The position numbers and the translations under genes were made by a program. The notes under the pieces were generated by a model, which ran no database searches, had not been told where the DNA came from, and was given only the letters and a program-made list of their open reading frames with translations. 64,000 nucleotides of DNA from Nannochloropsis salina CCMP1776 (taxonomy: Eukaryota; Sar; Eustigmatophyceae; Eustigmatales; Monodopsidaceae): positions 248,001-312,000 of the forward strand of contig SDOX01000006.1 of assembly GCA_004565275.1 (NCBI GenBank), written 5' to 3'. How positions within the stretch are numbered: the stretch's first letter is position 1; each line of letters starts with the position of its first letter. Below are positions 19,862-31,012 of this stretch, piece after piece.

Positions 19862-21458
19862 TTTGCGTTTCGTCCCAGCAGTCCGGCATAGATGAGGAGG
19901 TATTAGGAACGGGTCTTGCACTGGTGACATCTTTGATAAGGTTTGTCGAGGGCAAAGTCAGATAAGAAGTACCACAAGGCCCAGCGCGGAGAAATGGCCG
20001 CGGTGGCCCTCAAAGAGTTCTGAAAGACGACTTGCAAGCGCTGCTGTCGAAAAATGAAAATGGAGAAGTGGATTTAGAATGAAAAAATACCGATTGTCTT
20101 GGGGTAGACGAGAACGTGAACAAAAAGAGAGGGCGTTGTCAAGAGGAGTTGTGGGCCGAGCCCAAGTGACGAGGTAAATGGAGGACGAGAAGATCGAAGG
20201 CGTCAGAGGCACACGTAAACACCTAGCTGCCACTGAAGAAATGGCTGTGTGTGGCACGCAGCATACGGAGTAGATTGGTGACGGAATAAAGGCCTCGGAG
20301 GGGGTAGAACACATCAAGGAAAAAGACGACGCCACCGACTTTCGTCGCTTTTCTGCGGGGCCATGTCATCATCAACGCAAGCGACCAACCCCACTTCCTA
20401 TCACATCGCGAGCTCACAAACACCACAAATGAGCGGCATTGCCTTTAGAATTAGCTATATTTACTGTCATGATGCTTTCCGGGACCGCAAGGGTGTCATA
20501 GGCTCCGATTTCGACCAGGGCGGGAAGGCCATAAGGAAGAGGGCGCCTGACAGAAAAATCGTGACACGCACGTTCGCTTTAATTTTAGTCTCGCCAAGAC
20601 CCAAATAAATGAGGCCGCGCGTTCTGACACCGGCCAGGGCACATGCTGACTTGGACATCGGAGGACCACACGACAGCGGCTTGATCAAACTCGCGTGGCC
20701 CTGCCTGTCAGGCCCGCCAAACTCATTTTCAAGTACGTACCAATTTAAAAGGCAACACATGCGTCAGTTGGAGCCTGATCATGAGCGCGACGTACTTTAA
20801 GAGTAGTACGTGTTATGGATTCTCGCGGAGTGACCCGGCGAGATAAATGGTCTGGCTGGACATTTGTTGTATGAGGACACGAAGCAAGTGGACGCATTTA
20901 TTTGTCCATGGGTAGTCATGGACGACAACCAGCGCAATTACCGTGGTTTAAGTCGCGGGACAAAAAAGATATTACCCCCGGGCATTAAATACCCTCAAGT
21001 ACACAGCTAAATGGGCCAGGAAGGTGCTTCATCAAAAATACCACACCAAAACACATTAGCTATGGTGTGCACAGTTTGCAAAAACAGAGTGGCATAGCAC
21101 TTTAAGATTCAAAGAATGAAACGTCGAGGATTATTTATAATTGCAAGCACATTTTTCTCTATGTGTATTTGTTATACAATTGCCACTTTATCAATCACAA
21201 CTCTGAACGACGTTATCCACGTCGGGTTCCAAGATGGTACGCATGTCCTTTCAAAGAGCAATACACCAAGGCCATGTTTTCAAGTCTTATTCTTTAGCTC
21301 ATTACCTAAGCGTACATTTACATGACTCCCCGACAAGTCTTTCTCCGCCTTTACTTCCTGGTGTTATCGCATTATTTGCTTTGCAATCAAATTTTTAAGA
21401 TGGTTCTCATAACCGTTCAGTTACCGATGACCTATGTAATCTATGTCTAAAAACCATG
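19862..21458. other. Intergenic region, no confirmed gene
   Basis: About 1.6 kb upstream of the minus-strand Rieske-fibrillin gene. It should contain that gene's 5' UTR and promoter, and the 3' UTR of the alpha/beta hydrolase gene. A 49-codon frame on the minus strand (20372-20223, beginning MMTWPRRKATKVGG) looks mildly protein-like but has no recognised relative. The part 20800-21450 is AT-richer and holds nothing I can name. Confidence 0.4.
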
Positions 21459-24220
21459 CTACCAAGCCCGCGAAACTCGCAAGAACAAATGGCCCCGATA
21501 CTGCTTGTACACATAGTTTCCCAGCATCAGCTCACGCACCTCCGCATCCGTTGCCCGTGCCATGAGGGGAAAGTCGCCAATCTCCACCTCTCGATACGCC
21601 GAGGCCGTCAGCCACCGCAAATGGTTCTTGTTGTGCCCTTCGTAGGCGCCGTGCGAATAATACTCATGCCGCTGTTGCCTGCCCAGCAACTGGGCGTCGT
21701 CCTGCGAATGTGACGTCACGGTCACCTTGGAAGCGGGTGCGAGAGGAAGAGCGAGGGGGGGTTGAATGGTGGGCGACAAAGGTGGCAGAAGCGGCATGGC
21801 TTCTTGCAGGGAATTGAGGCTCTTGTTCCCAAGGGCCAGCGTCTTATGCGCGGGCACCCGACGCCGGAAAATCGCTGTGGCCATGTCCGTGGGAGACGTC
21901 ATCGAAGGGGGGGAAGTGGCACCATCGTCGGTCGGAAAGCATCGAAGGCTCTCGTTCGGATTTTCCTGATTTGACAAGGTCCCTGCACTGTGTCGACGTT
22001 GGAAAATAGACAGGGACACGGAGGTCCGCAAAGGCGGAGAATGGGAAGACGGCGACGCGCCCGAGATAAGGGTCGAGAGGGCGACACACGACGTGGCCCC
22101 CATGGCCCAAGCGCTGGGGTCGGCGTTTTGTTCTTCCTCCGTCTCCGGGAGGAGATGGCTCTTGAGGCCACTAAGCCCGCCTCCCAAGCTGCCACCCGCA
22201 CTGTTGAGGAGGCTGAAGCAGATCTCCACGGACTGATGCCGGCGGAGGTCGGCCTTTTTCAATCGGGGCCCGTCCACGGCATGACCAAAGGAGAGGAAGT
22301 ACATGTAGACTGCTGCCACGTGCCGTGATCGCAGCCGGTACCAGGGAATACCAGGGGGATCCAACTGAACGAAGGCGGTCAAATGGCGCAGAAAGAATCC
22401 CCTGCGGCCGATCAAGCTGGTCTGGAACTGTTCAAACACAATCCCAAGCCCTCGGAGGGCAAGCACCTCCTTCTGCACCACCACCATGATCGGCCATCCC
22501 GACAGGTAGGCCTTTACGCCGAGTGTGGCAAACGCGTCCAACAGGGCGATGCGTGTCGGTAGCTGCAAAGGGGCCTGTGTAGCTGCTGCTGCTTTCGCTG
22601 CCGTGCAAGCGGCTGCTTGTGCGGCCGTTGAGATTGCCGCAGCTCCGGAACGTTTAGCTGCCGCTACGGTCTTTCGTTTATCTTTCTTGCTTGCATATAC
22701 CCCCATTTTTGCCTTCATCGTGGCCGCTGCCCCCGTCCTGGCAACTGCCACGGCCGCCGAAGCGGCTGCGGCGGCTAAAACAGTCGCCGACCTGACTTCT
22801 TCTTCCTCTCGCGCTTTCCGCTGGCTAAGCAGGGTGGCGGCATGCACGACCACCTGTGTACCCAAACTATGCCCCACAAGCCTGTAGGGAGCCTGAGCCC
22901 CCCTAAACACGTCCGCCAACAGGTCCGCGAGGGTTTGGGAAATGGAGGGGGAAGGCCGGGAGGAGGCGTAGTACATGACGCGACCCCTCTGGGGACAGAT
23001 CGTCCGATAACGCATCCCGCACCGGCCGTTCGAGGTCCATATTTTGCTCTCTGTGTCCTGTGGAACCTCCTCTGATAGACAGAGCACGCCAGAAATGGGG
23101 AACAGATGAGCCTTGTGCACAAGGGGAGCGCATGCGGATCAGGGATATAAAACACCTTTCAATGCACCGCTCACTCCAACATTCTCCCCGTCCCCTCCCT
23201 CCAGTCGCACCTACCGTCGGCATGATTGTTCCAGAAGAATATTCCGATATTCCAGCCTTCCCGTACCCATCGATCGGCGGCATTGATATCCAGACCGTAC
23301 AGCTTATCGCTGTGTGCCCAGTTGAAGGTCTCTCGAAAACGTCGGGCCGTGGTCCGGCGGGAAAACCCATGGACATAGATGACAGTGGGTTTGTAGGGGT
23401 CAAAAAACTTGCACTGACCCTTGGGATTCGCGCCAATCGTGCTCTTTTTCCCCTTGCGCCCGCGTAGGAGGGACATGGGGAAAGTTGGAGCAAGATCCTC
23501 TGCCGCGGAGGAGGAAGATGAAGGCAACCATTTCTCACACTGGTTATCAAGGCCGAAGAAATAGAGACCCATGTCCACAGGAGCCTCGTCACCGTCGTGC
23601 ACGTGCACTGCTGGAGTTTGGAGGACGTTTTCGGAGAGAAAACGAGCCAGGCGGAAATATATCACCACCAGCATGCTCCAAACAGTCAAAACGAGAAGCA
23701 CCGCTGGCCACACCACATTGGCGACGACTGCCACAATCAGTGGGGCGTCATAGAAGGGGACGACGTCCTGCTTCTCGTAAATGTTGCGAGGCAGTGTGAA
23801 GGGAAGAGGTTTGACGGCCGAAGTGGAGGGTTCTGAGTTTATAATGCCGTCCAGCGGGTGCTGTGCGTGCGGGATGGATGCGAGTGGTGACCCCTCGTCG
23901 GAAAAGGACAGCGGATCCTCCCGTCTCCCGGCTACGAGCGGACCATCGGCCCTCACACTTGTTGAGGATGAATCCTGTGAGAATGAGTGAAAGACAATTT
24001 TAATTTTTTTATTTAAGAGACTGTGAATGAAAGATTGCCGACGTATTGCCGGTATGGTTGTCACCATAAAATGGGGCAGATTACACAAGTCACCTACGTT
24101 ACCCAACAAGTCGGTCGACAACAACGCCTCAAGCGACCAAATAAGAGAATTGTCTAGGACCATTACCTCAGCTGTACTATCGATGCTTTGCGGTACTACA
24201 GTCTGTCCGCCGCCACCCAT
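21459..24220 (-). CDS. Membrane-anchored alpha/beta hydrolase (lipase-like)
   Basis: Three exons in my model, 24220-24167, 23974-23215 and 23071-21459, giving 808 residues. The second junction (GTAGGT donor, CTATCAG acceptor, phase 1) is secure because it joins FFWNNHAD to EEVPQDTESKIW. The first is less sure: its intron is 192 bp, in phase 0 and free of stops. A single membrane span lies at about residues 96-125 (IVAVVANVVWPAVLLVLTVW). The hydrolase domain starts with TVIYVHGFSRRTT and carries the nucleophile elbow LVGHSLGTQ with Ser340. A roughly 70-residue Ala-rich insertion separates it from the next strand, RIALLDAF. HLTAFVQLDPPGIPWY and the closing ATDAEVRELMLGNYVY follow, after a second low-complexity Ser/Pro-rich stretch. 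A lipid or acyl substrate at a membrane surface is likely; the substrate is unknown. Confidence 0.75.
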
Positions 24221-25457
24221 GGCCTCAGAAGCCCCTCAAGCGAGCAAGCTGTCCCTCCTATCCTCCTGTTTGGTACGTTCGAAAAACAGAAAAATGTTAA
24301 TTTCTCCATCAAAAAATAGTTTGGCTTGTTAAGAGTAGGAGGAAATGGATGAGAAGTGTTTTTGAAAGTATCTGCCTTCCTGGGCAATCCAGCAAGCAAA
24401 TCGCGAGGAAGGGGGTCGGGGTTAAGGGTCAGGAGCGGATCTTTGGGAAAACCCGCCGCAATTACGATACGACGCGCAACATGAATTGCATATACTAAAC
24501 ATTTTATTAAGATTAAAGAAATTATCATCGTTGATTTTCATGAATGTGGCATGTGGTCGTATTTTTCTAGATATTGAAGACGTCACGGCGACACAGAGGA
24601 AGATGGTACTCCGTGACGCGTGGCAGCCGGCCCATTGAAAAAACTAAAAACATAATATCACAGGGGTAAGAGCCCGTCAAAAGCCTTGTGGTCCAGTGAG
24701 AAACAAGATCCACACCTCATTCACAATACGCATTGCGCACAAAGGTGTCAACAAACGCTGAGGCGGGCGGAGAAGGAACGCGAAGGGTCGGCGTTGACAC
24801 GGAATTTCCCCAACGGCTGGCCAAGAGCGATCCCGAGCATTTCGAGAGTTGAAGCAGTGGAAACGACGGGGAGCTTCCACAAAATTGAATTCCCTCCAGG
24901 ATCCCATGGCCCCGTTATCATTTTCTCTCCTTGTGGATGCGTCGGTGTATGAATTGTCGTGATTGCTTGCTACATCCTGTGGCAAATGTGTAGTTGGCCG
25001 TTAATTTTTTTAACCTCCTGGTACTGCATCCTCTTAGGAGTCTCATAGGAAGTCATTGTCCCAATACTTTCCGTTTGAGTTCTGAACGCCTTAAATCAAA
25101 AATCATGGCCAGTATATATATGTCTTAAAATACACAAATGATGTAATACACCGTCTTTTTTGATCTGTACAGGAGGGCTTGATTTCTCTGAGCGAGCCAG
25201 ATCGTACCGGAAGAAATGAATTTTTTTCCATTGCGCTGTGACAACTTCCTTGACGGCAAGCGTTAAAAAAAAAGGGCCTCATTTCCAAAATTATTCCCGT
25301 GTCATGTATCGGGTATTCCTCATTTCACATATCGACTGTTGACTGCCTTTGGCCCGGGCCTCCTTTTCAAAGGACTTTAAATAACACTCCCCTTGATACG
25401 CACAGGTAAATACTGTGTATGTTATTCTGCACACTAATGCACATCTTTTGACGACAT
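24221..25457. other. Intergenic region, no gene recognised
   Basis: 1.24 kb between two minus-strand genes: promoter of the hydrolase gene on the left, 3' UTR of the coiled-coil gene on the right. Only short frames without recognisable motifs occur. The right part (25000-25450) is AT-rich. Confidence 0.5.
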
Positions 25458-28400
25458 TTAAGTCATATCTTCTGCCTGAAGGGCAGCTCGCGTAGCCTCA
25501 ATCTCTTGTTGTAGCGTGATTTTCATGTGCAATATGTCAGTTTCTTCCCCCTCCTTCCTCTTCCCGTTTCGTTCTCCGTGTTGCCAGCCTTCCCAATTCC
25601 CTGTCTCATTGTCTCTTCTTTCCCCATTCTCGCCCTCTTCCAACGACGAATCGTCCTCCAACAAGGCCATATGGATCGACAAACGCTGCAACTTCGTTGT
25701 AAGCGCAAGCCTTCTCTGATTGAAGCCTGATTCCACCCCTGCATTCTCAGTTGCGTCCTGTACTTCCTCTTGGGGGTACTCGAAACTTACAACATGTTGT
25801 ACCGAGTTTTGGGGTTGTTGTCCATCGATTTCACCTTTTGCTTCTCCCACCGAACCAAGATTTATTTCGGAAAAGCGGTCTGCACCTGCGTGTCCTCCCT
25901 CTGCCCCTTTCCCCCCCGACCCTGTCTCTCCTGCGCGGCTTGCTTCCACCACCTCCTTGTTCCCAAGGCCTGTACGAGGATCAGTCTTCACGCCATAGCA
26001 CGTTGCATTCACCCCTTCCGTGCTGCATCGCCCCTGCTCCTCCATCTGCCTCTGGCCCGGGACCTCCGCGTCCGCTCCCATTCCTACGAAGATGGGTGAC
26101 GATGCAGTGGAGCTCAGGGACCTACCTGGAGATGAAGAGGAAGACAGCGACATAGGAGTCAATGGCATGCTCGGACATAACGGGGTACACGACGCCTCGT
26201 CGCTGCCTCCCTCTTCGAGCCGCCGGTGCCGGTAGGACTTGGGACCGAAGAGCATCTCATCCCGAGTTTGCACAGACGTGTTCAACGATTCCACCGCCGC
26301 TGCCATGCGCTGTTGAATCGACTCTAGAGTCAGGTCGTTGCCGTGGTCAGGCGGCCATTCCCCGTCGTCCGGTAAGGGCGTGGACCGCGCTAGTGCCTCC
26401 TGGGCCTTCGATGCCCCCGGGGGAGTACGAAAATCGGTCAACACAGGCGTTGCGGGCGGAGGGGAGGGTCTCGGCACTATGGGCGGAGAGCAAGAGACGG
26501 CTGGCGGTTGCGACATGTCCATCCGCGGGGCCGACGTCGCCTTCTCAATGGAGGCGGGAGAGGATGTCTGTTGGCGAGCCGTCGGAGCGGCTTCTGCTTC
26601 AAGCGCCTTGGCCGGCGCTCGGCCGCTTCCCTCGGCCATTTCCGTCACCGCGGCCACGAGTGCGACCGCCGCCCTGGTCCGGGGCGTGATGTCTTGCTCC
26701 TGGCCCTGCCTTTCCCTCGAACGCGTGGGCCCGGAGAGATTTGGCAGCCTGGGTTTGCCTGCCTCGGGCGGGTGGTCTGAGGCGGCCTCTCGCTCTTCCT
26801 GCGCACGTTCCCAGGCGGCTTCCACCTCGTGCATCTGCTGCAAGACCGTCTTTTCCACCAGAGCCACATGTTTGATCTTGGCCTGCAGCTTCACCCTCTC
26901 CTCTTCGATCCACCTGCGTGCTTCTTCCACCTCCTTCACTTTCACAGCCGCCGCCTCTGCCGAGACGAGCAGGCGCTGGCGCAGACTCTCCGTTTCTTCC
27001 TCTTTCCCCGTTGCCGCCGCATACTTCTCCAAAATCTCCGCCCGCATTCTCTCCATCTCCCCTTGCACTTCGTCGCGCCATGCCTCGAGCTCCCGGCGTC
27101 GTCGCTCTAGGCCGCGCTCCTCCTCAGTCACTGCCTCTTTCCATCGATCCACCCGCACGGCCTCTGCCTTCACTTCTTCCTCTTGCCGCAACACGCGTTG
27201 TGCCCGCTCCTCCAGAGCACGCCTTTCCCCGTCCCATTTCTCCCGCTTTTTGTCCAGCACGGCTTTCACTTGCGCCAACTTCTTCCTCTTCTCCTCCAAG
27301 CCCACCCTTTCCTCTTCCAGCATACGTGACACGCTTCTGGCCTCTCCCAACCGAGCCCGTACCTCGGCCGCATCCCGCTTCCTCCCCTCCACCACCAGCC
27401 TTTTATCGCTCCCTTCCTTTTGTCCTCCACTCCTCCCTCCCTCTTGGAAATACGCGTCCTCCAAACTGAGAAGAATTGCATCCCGACGGGCCACATTATC
27501 TGCCAAGCACTCCAACTCCAGAGCCCGGGACCGCAGCTGTGCCTCCTGGCGTTCCACCGCCTCTTTGGCAGCCTCCAACGCCATCCTCTCGCTCTCCTCG
27601 ATGGTCAGGCTCCGTCGACGTGCCTCCCCTTCACGACGCAACGCCTCCTCCAAAGCCTTTTGTCGTTCCGACAGAATCGCCTCGCTAGTCGCCAACCTCT
27701 CCCTCCACCGAGCCCCTTCGCCCTGCAAAGTCAGCACTTGAGCCTCTGCCTCTTCCAGGGCCTTTTTGTACTCCTCCATTCTTCTCTTCGCCTCTCGAAC
27801 TTGAGCGCGCCCTTCTTCAAGCTCTTGTGTGAACACCTCGTACCGTGCGGCGATTTCCTCCACTTCCCTTTCCTTCTTCAAGGCCTGCTTCAGCTTGCGC
27901 TCAGCCTCCCCCACTTTCTCCTCCGCCATGTCCAAGCGGTCCTCGGCACGCGACCGCTTCGCGTCTGCCTCCACATTTTTCGCTTCCAACAACGCTCTTT
28001 CCTGCTGGCAGGCCTCCACCTGTTCCCTCAGATCCTTCTGTGTCGCTTGAACCGCCAACCGCGTCGCTTCCACCGCGGTCCGCTCCTTCTCCACGGCCTC
28101 CCGCGCTTGCTTTACGTCCCCTGCTTCCCGCATCAGCCTCGACGTCCAAGTCTCCAATTCCTCACGTTCCCTCGCCAGAGCCTGCGCGGTCTGGGTGTTC
28201 TTTTCGGCCCGGGCGCTGACTTCCTCTTTCACCCCACTGAACCCCAGGAGCATCTCTTGCCTTTCCTTCTCCAGGGCGACCTCCCTTTTCCTCAACTCCC
28301 GGGCCAATGCTGATAATTTCTGTCCCTCTGCCACCACCCCTAGTTCTCTCACCTCCAGAGCCCTGCGGTCCTCCTCCAAGGTGGCGGCCGTCTTCTGCAA

Positions 28401-30347
28401 GGACTTCTCCGTCCGCTCCAGGTCTTCCCGCTCTTGCTTCATCCGAGCCTCGGTTTCGCGCAATTTCGTTTCGCGTCCACGTGCCTTCTCTTCCACGTCT
28501 CGCCGCAAGGAGGCCGCAGACTCCTCTTGTTCCACCCGCCCCGCTCGCAAAGCCCGTTCTTCGGCCCATTTTTTCTCTTCCCAGGCCTCCATCTCCTGCG
28601 CTAAGGCCCGTCGGTGGGCCGTGAGCTCGGCCTCCCACTCACGCTTGTCTGCCCGCCCCGCCTCTGCCTCCTTCTCGAAAGCCGCCAGTTCCTTCTCCAG
28701 CCGGCGCTTGGCCTGCACCAAACCTTCCTCCTGCTCACGATGACGGTGCTCCACGGCCTCCCGCATTCTCTCCAGCTGCTCTCTTTCCTTTTCCAAGGCT
28801 GCCCGCTCCGCCTTCCACTCCTCTCTCAACCGACCCGCCTCCGCCTCCGTCGCCTCTCCCTGAAGCCGCACCTCCTTCAAGGCCTGAGCCTTCATACGTT
28901 CCACCTCCTCTGTCGTCTCCCGCTGGTATTGGGCAAAGACCTCTTTCTCCCGCTCCACCTCGCGGTGCAAACCCTGCGCTTGCATCGAGGCCTTGGTCAA
29001 CTCCGCCGTTGCACCCTCCACCTTCTTGTCGAGCTCGCGCAGGTGGTGCCGTTTGGCGTGGATTTTTTTTCGCGCCATTTCTGCCCGCCCTTCCAACTCT
29101 CGCGTCTCTCCTGCCACCTCCGCCAGGCGCTGGCATTTCTCCTCCAGCTCCCTCCGGACGCCTTGCACATCCTCGTGCACGCTATCCCATGCCAACTCTC
29201 CTTGCCGCAACCGCTCTTCCATCGCCTCGCGTCGTCGGGCTTCCTCTCTTTGCAGGCCATCAATTTTTCCTTCCAATTCTTCCCTCCGAGCCGCCAAGGA
29301 CCTCACTCGCTCCTCCACCCTCTCCAAGGTGCCTCGTGTCTCCACCTCCCGCTCCCTCATCCTTTTCTCAGTCTGATCCATCGCCCTCTGTGCCTCTGAT
29401 TCTCGTCTTTCCAAATCGATCCGAGCCTCCTCCAAAGTGCGTTTGGTCTCGTCCATCCCCTCCTCCCTCGAACCCAATCGACCTTCCCACTCCTGGAGTC
29501 GAGCCCGTCGTTCCTCCAAAAGTTCCGCCTTCTCCTCGAGCGTAGCTTGCTTCGCTTCTATTTCTTTCGTCCGTGCATCGAGCTCCAGCCGCTCCTGACG
29601 TTGGCTTTCCAAGATACTATCCATAGACTGCACTTCGGTCTCTTTCTCCGCTACCACCTTGGCCCGTTCCGCCAGAGCCAGCTCTCTTTCGCGCAATTTT
29701 TCTGCTTTGACCCGCACCTCCGCCATGACCGCGTCCAAGTCGTGGGTGTGGGAGTCTAGGGCTTTTTCTTGGGCCTTGAGGGCCTCCACACGGTGTTTGA
29801 CCTCCTCCTGGTCCTGAGCGAGGTCCTGCTCGCGGGTCGCCAACTCTTGTTCCCGTTCCCGCAATGCCGTCGTCTGTTCCTGCGCATGTCGTAGCATGTC
29901 GGCCACACGTTCTTCACGGACCTTTGCAACACGTTCCAAACGCAAGGCTTCTTGTTCACGCCCTTCAATCTCACGGAGCAAGGCCCTCACTTCATCTTTC
30001 TTGGCCAATACTTCCTTCTCTAACGTTAATAAAAGCGCCTCCCGCTGACCACCTCCGATGCCACTGGCACCACTCGATGCAAAGGATGGTGTACTTGCTG
30101 CCATTTGGCTTCGCCTCAAACTGGCAATGGTCCCTTTCGCTCGTTTTGTTTCATCTTGGGCCCTCTGAAGTTTGACCTGCAAGGTCTCTCGTTCGCGCAA
30201 CAAGGTAGAGATTTGGGACTCTAACTCCGTGGCACACTGCAACAGAAGATCCTCCCGCGCAGCCAATGCTACGGCATCCATTGGCTGTAATGCTGACGCC
30301 GATGGGGCTGGCGTGAGTGCCATCGGCAGCGAGGGAGTTGACAGCAT
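25458..30347 (-). CDS. Giant coiled-coil protein, 1629 residues
   Basis: One uninterrupted frame from ATG 30347. After a short low-complexity start (residues 1-25) nearly 1200 residues consist of Glu/Arg/Lys/Ala-rich heptads (LEEKAELLEERRARLQEWE, for example), a long alpha-helical coiled coil with few breaks. From about residue 1230 the composition shifts to Pro/Ser-rich disordered sequence. A short second helix closes the protein (ILHMKITLQQEIEATRAAL). There is no signal peptide, membrane span, motor or other catalytic domain. Proteins of this build serve as golgins, centrosome or basal-body scaffolds, kinetochore fibres or cytoskeletal linkers; sequence alone does not choose among them. The opposite strand shows long Ser/Leu-rich frames across the gene, which are shadows of its GC-rich codon use. 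I cannot assign a family. Confidence 0.85.
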   Translation of the reverse strand: MLSTPSLPMALTPAPSASALQPMDAVALAAREDLLLQCATELESQISTLLRERETLQVKLQRAQDETKRAKGTIASLRRSQMAASTPSFASSGASGIGGGQREALLLTLEKEVLAKKDEVRALLREIEGREQEALRLERVAKVREERVADMLRHAQEQTTALREREQELATREQDLAQDQEEVKHRVEALKAQEKALDSHTHDLDAVMAEVRVKAEKLRERELALAERAKVVAEKETEVQSMDSILESQRQERLELDARTKEIEAKQATLEEKAELLEERRARLQEWEGRLGSREEGMDETKRTLEEARIDLERRESEAQRAMDQTEKRMREREVETRGTLERVEERVRSLAARREELEGKIDGLQREEARRREAMEERLRQGELAWDSVHEDVQGVRRELEEKCQRLAEVAGETRELEGRAEMARKKIHAKRHHLRELDKKVEGATAELTKASMQAQGLHREVEREKEVFAQYQRETTEEVERMKAQALKEVRLQGEATEAEAGRLREEWKAERAALEKEREQLERMREAVEHRHREQEEGLVQAKRRLEKELAAFEKEAEAGRADKREWEAELTAHRRALAQEMEAWEEKKWAEERALRAGRVEQEESAASLRRDVEEKARGRETKLRETEARMKQEREDLERTEKSLQKTAATLEEDRRALEVRELGVVAEGQKLSALARELRKREVALEKERQEMLLGFSGVKEEVSARAEKNTQTAQALAREREELETWTSRLMREAGDVKQAREAVEKERTAVEATRLAVQATQKDLREQVEACQQERALLEAKNVEADAKRSRAEDRLDMAEEKVGEAERKLKQALKKEREVEEIAARYEVFTQELEEGRAQVREAKRRMEEYKKALEEAEAQVLTLQGEGARWRERLATSEAILSERQKALEEALRREGEARRRSLTIEESERMALEAAKEAVERQEAQLRSRALELECLADNVARRDAILLSLEDAYFQEGGRSGGQKEGSDKRLVVEGRKRDAAEVRARLGEARSVSRMLEEERVGLEEKRKKLAQVKAVLDKKREKWDGERRALEERAQRVLRQEEEVKAEAVRVDRWKEAVTEEERGLERRRRELEAWRDEVQGEMERMRAEILEKYAAATGKEEETESLRQRLLVSAEAAAVKVKEVEEARRWIEEERVKLQAKIKHVALVEKTVLQQMHEVEAAWERAQEEREAASDHPPEAGKPRLPNLSGPTRSRERQGQEQDITPRTRAAVALVAAVTEMAEGSGRAPAKALEAEAAPTARQQTSSPASIEKATSAPRMDMSQPPAVSCSPPIVPRPSPPPATPVLTDFRTPPGASKAQEALARSTPLPDDGEWPPDHGNDLTLESIQQRMAAAVESLNTSVQTRDEMLFGPKSYRHRRLEEGGSDEASCTPLCPSMPLTPMSLSSSSSPGRSLSSTASSPIFVGMGADAEVPGQRQMEEQGRCSTEGVNATCYGVKTDPRTGLGNKEVVEASRAGETGSGGKGAEGGHAGADRFSEINLGSVGEAKGEIDGQQPQNSVQHVVSFEYPQEEVQDATENAGVESGFNQRRLALTTKLQRLSIHMALLEDDSSLEEGENGERRDNETGNWEGWQHGERNGKRKEGEETDILHMKITLQQEIEATRAALQAEDMT

Positions 30348-31012
30348 TTTAACAGCAAGTGCTGAAATTGCCTGTTACCGTGCTGCTTTTCGCGCCGTCG
30401 CTGAACGAGGCGCAGCCTCACTTGCCGCCGGCTTCTTCCACACCTCGCCTCCGCGCCTCTGCTATGGTACAAGGTGTGTGTAAGTCCCGTGAAGCGGGTC
30501 TGCATGAATGTATCGCGCGGACAAAGGGCTGCGTATTGGCATTGAAGAGGAGGAACACGGAAACACGGCCATGCTCATCAAATTTCGCGCCTTTTTTTCC
30601 TCTTCAAATGATGTTTCTCGTCCCTTCTTCGAGCGCTCGACGTCGACATGGGCCCATAGTGCGCCGCCACGCTATATGCCGATCCTCAGGGTGCATGCAC
30701 CAGTCTTCCAAGTGCGATACAAGGCATGCTCTGCCAACGCCATTCAGGGTATAAGATTTGCGAGACAATGCAGGTTTTCCAGGGGGTTTCCCGCTCACCC
30801 GATCATTTCACTAACCCTTTCTTGGCGACAGGCATCTGCCTGCCCTCCCTGCTAGGTGTCGTCGTGTCTCGCCTTCATCGTACCGGCGCGGAGGAGACAC
30901 TACAAGGACGATCCAGAAACTCCCTTCTGGAAATTTGGACGCATAAATTGAGACTTAGGCGGTAGATTATGTACAATATAGGCGAAAAGAAGGTATTTTA
31001 TAGTTGCGAGGA
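30348..31012. other. Divergent spacer
   Basis: 665 bp between the start of the coiled-coil gene (minus) and the proposed first exon of the PH-like gene (plus). It holds both promoters. Several open frames overlap here but none joins the downstream gene with proper splice sites. Confidence 0.45.

Noticed and set aside
20223-20372. A 49-codon minus-strand frame beginning MMTWPRRKATKVGG
   Set aside because: Mildly protein-like, but too short and without relatives or splice sites to claim as a gene.
26338-29400. Several long plus-strand frames rich in Ser, Leu and Pro
   Set aside because: They lie opposite the coiled-coil gene and mirror its Glu/Arg/Lys codons; no start context, domain or splice structure supports them.
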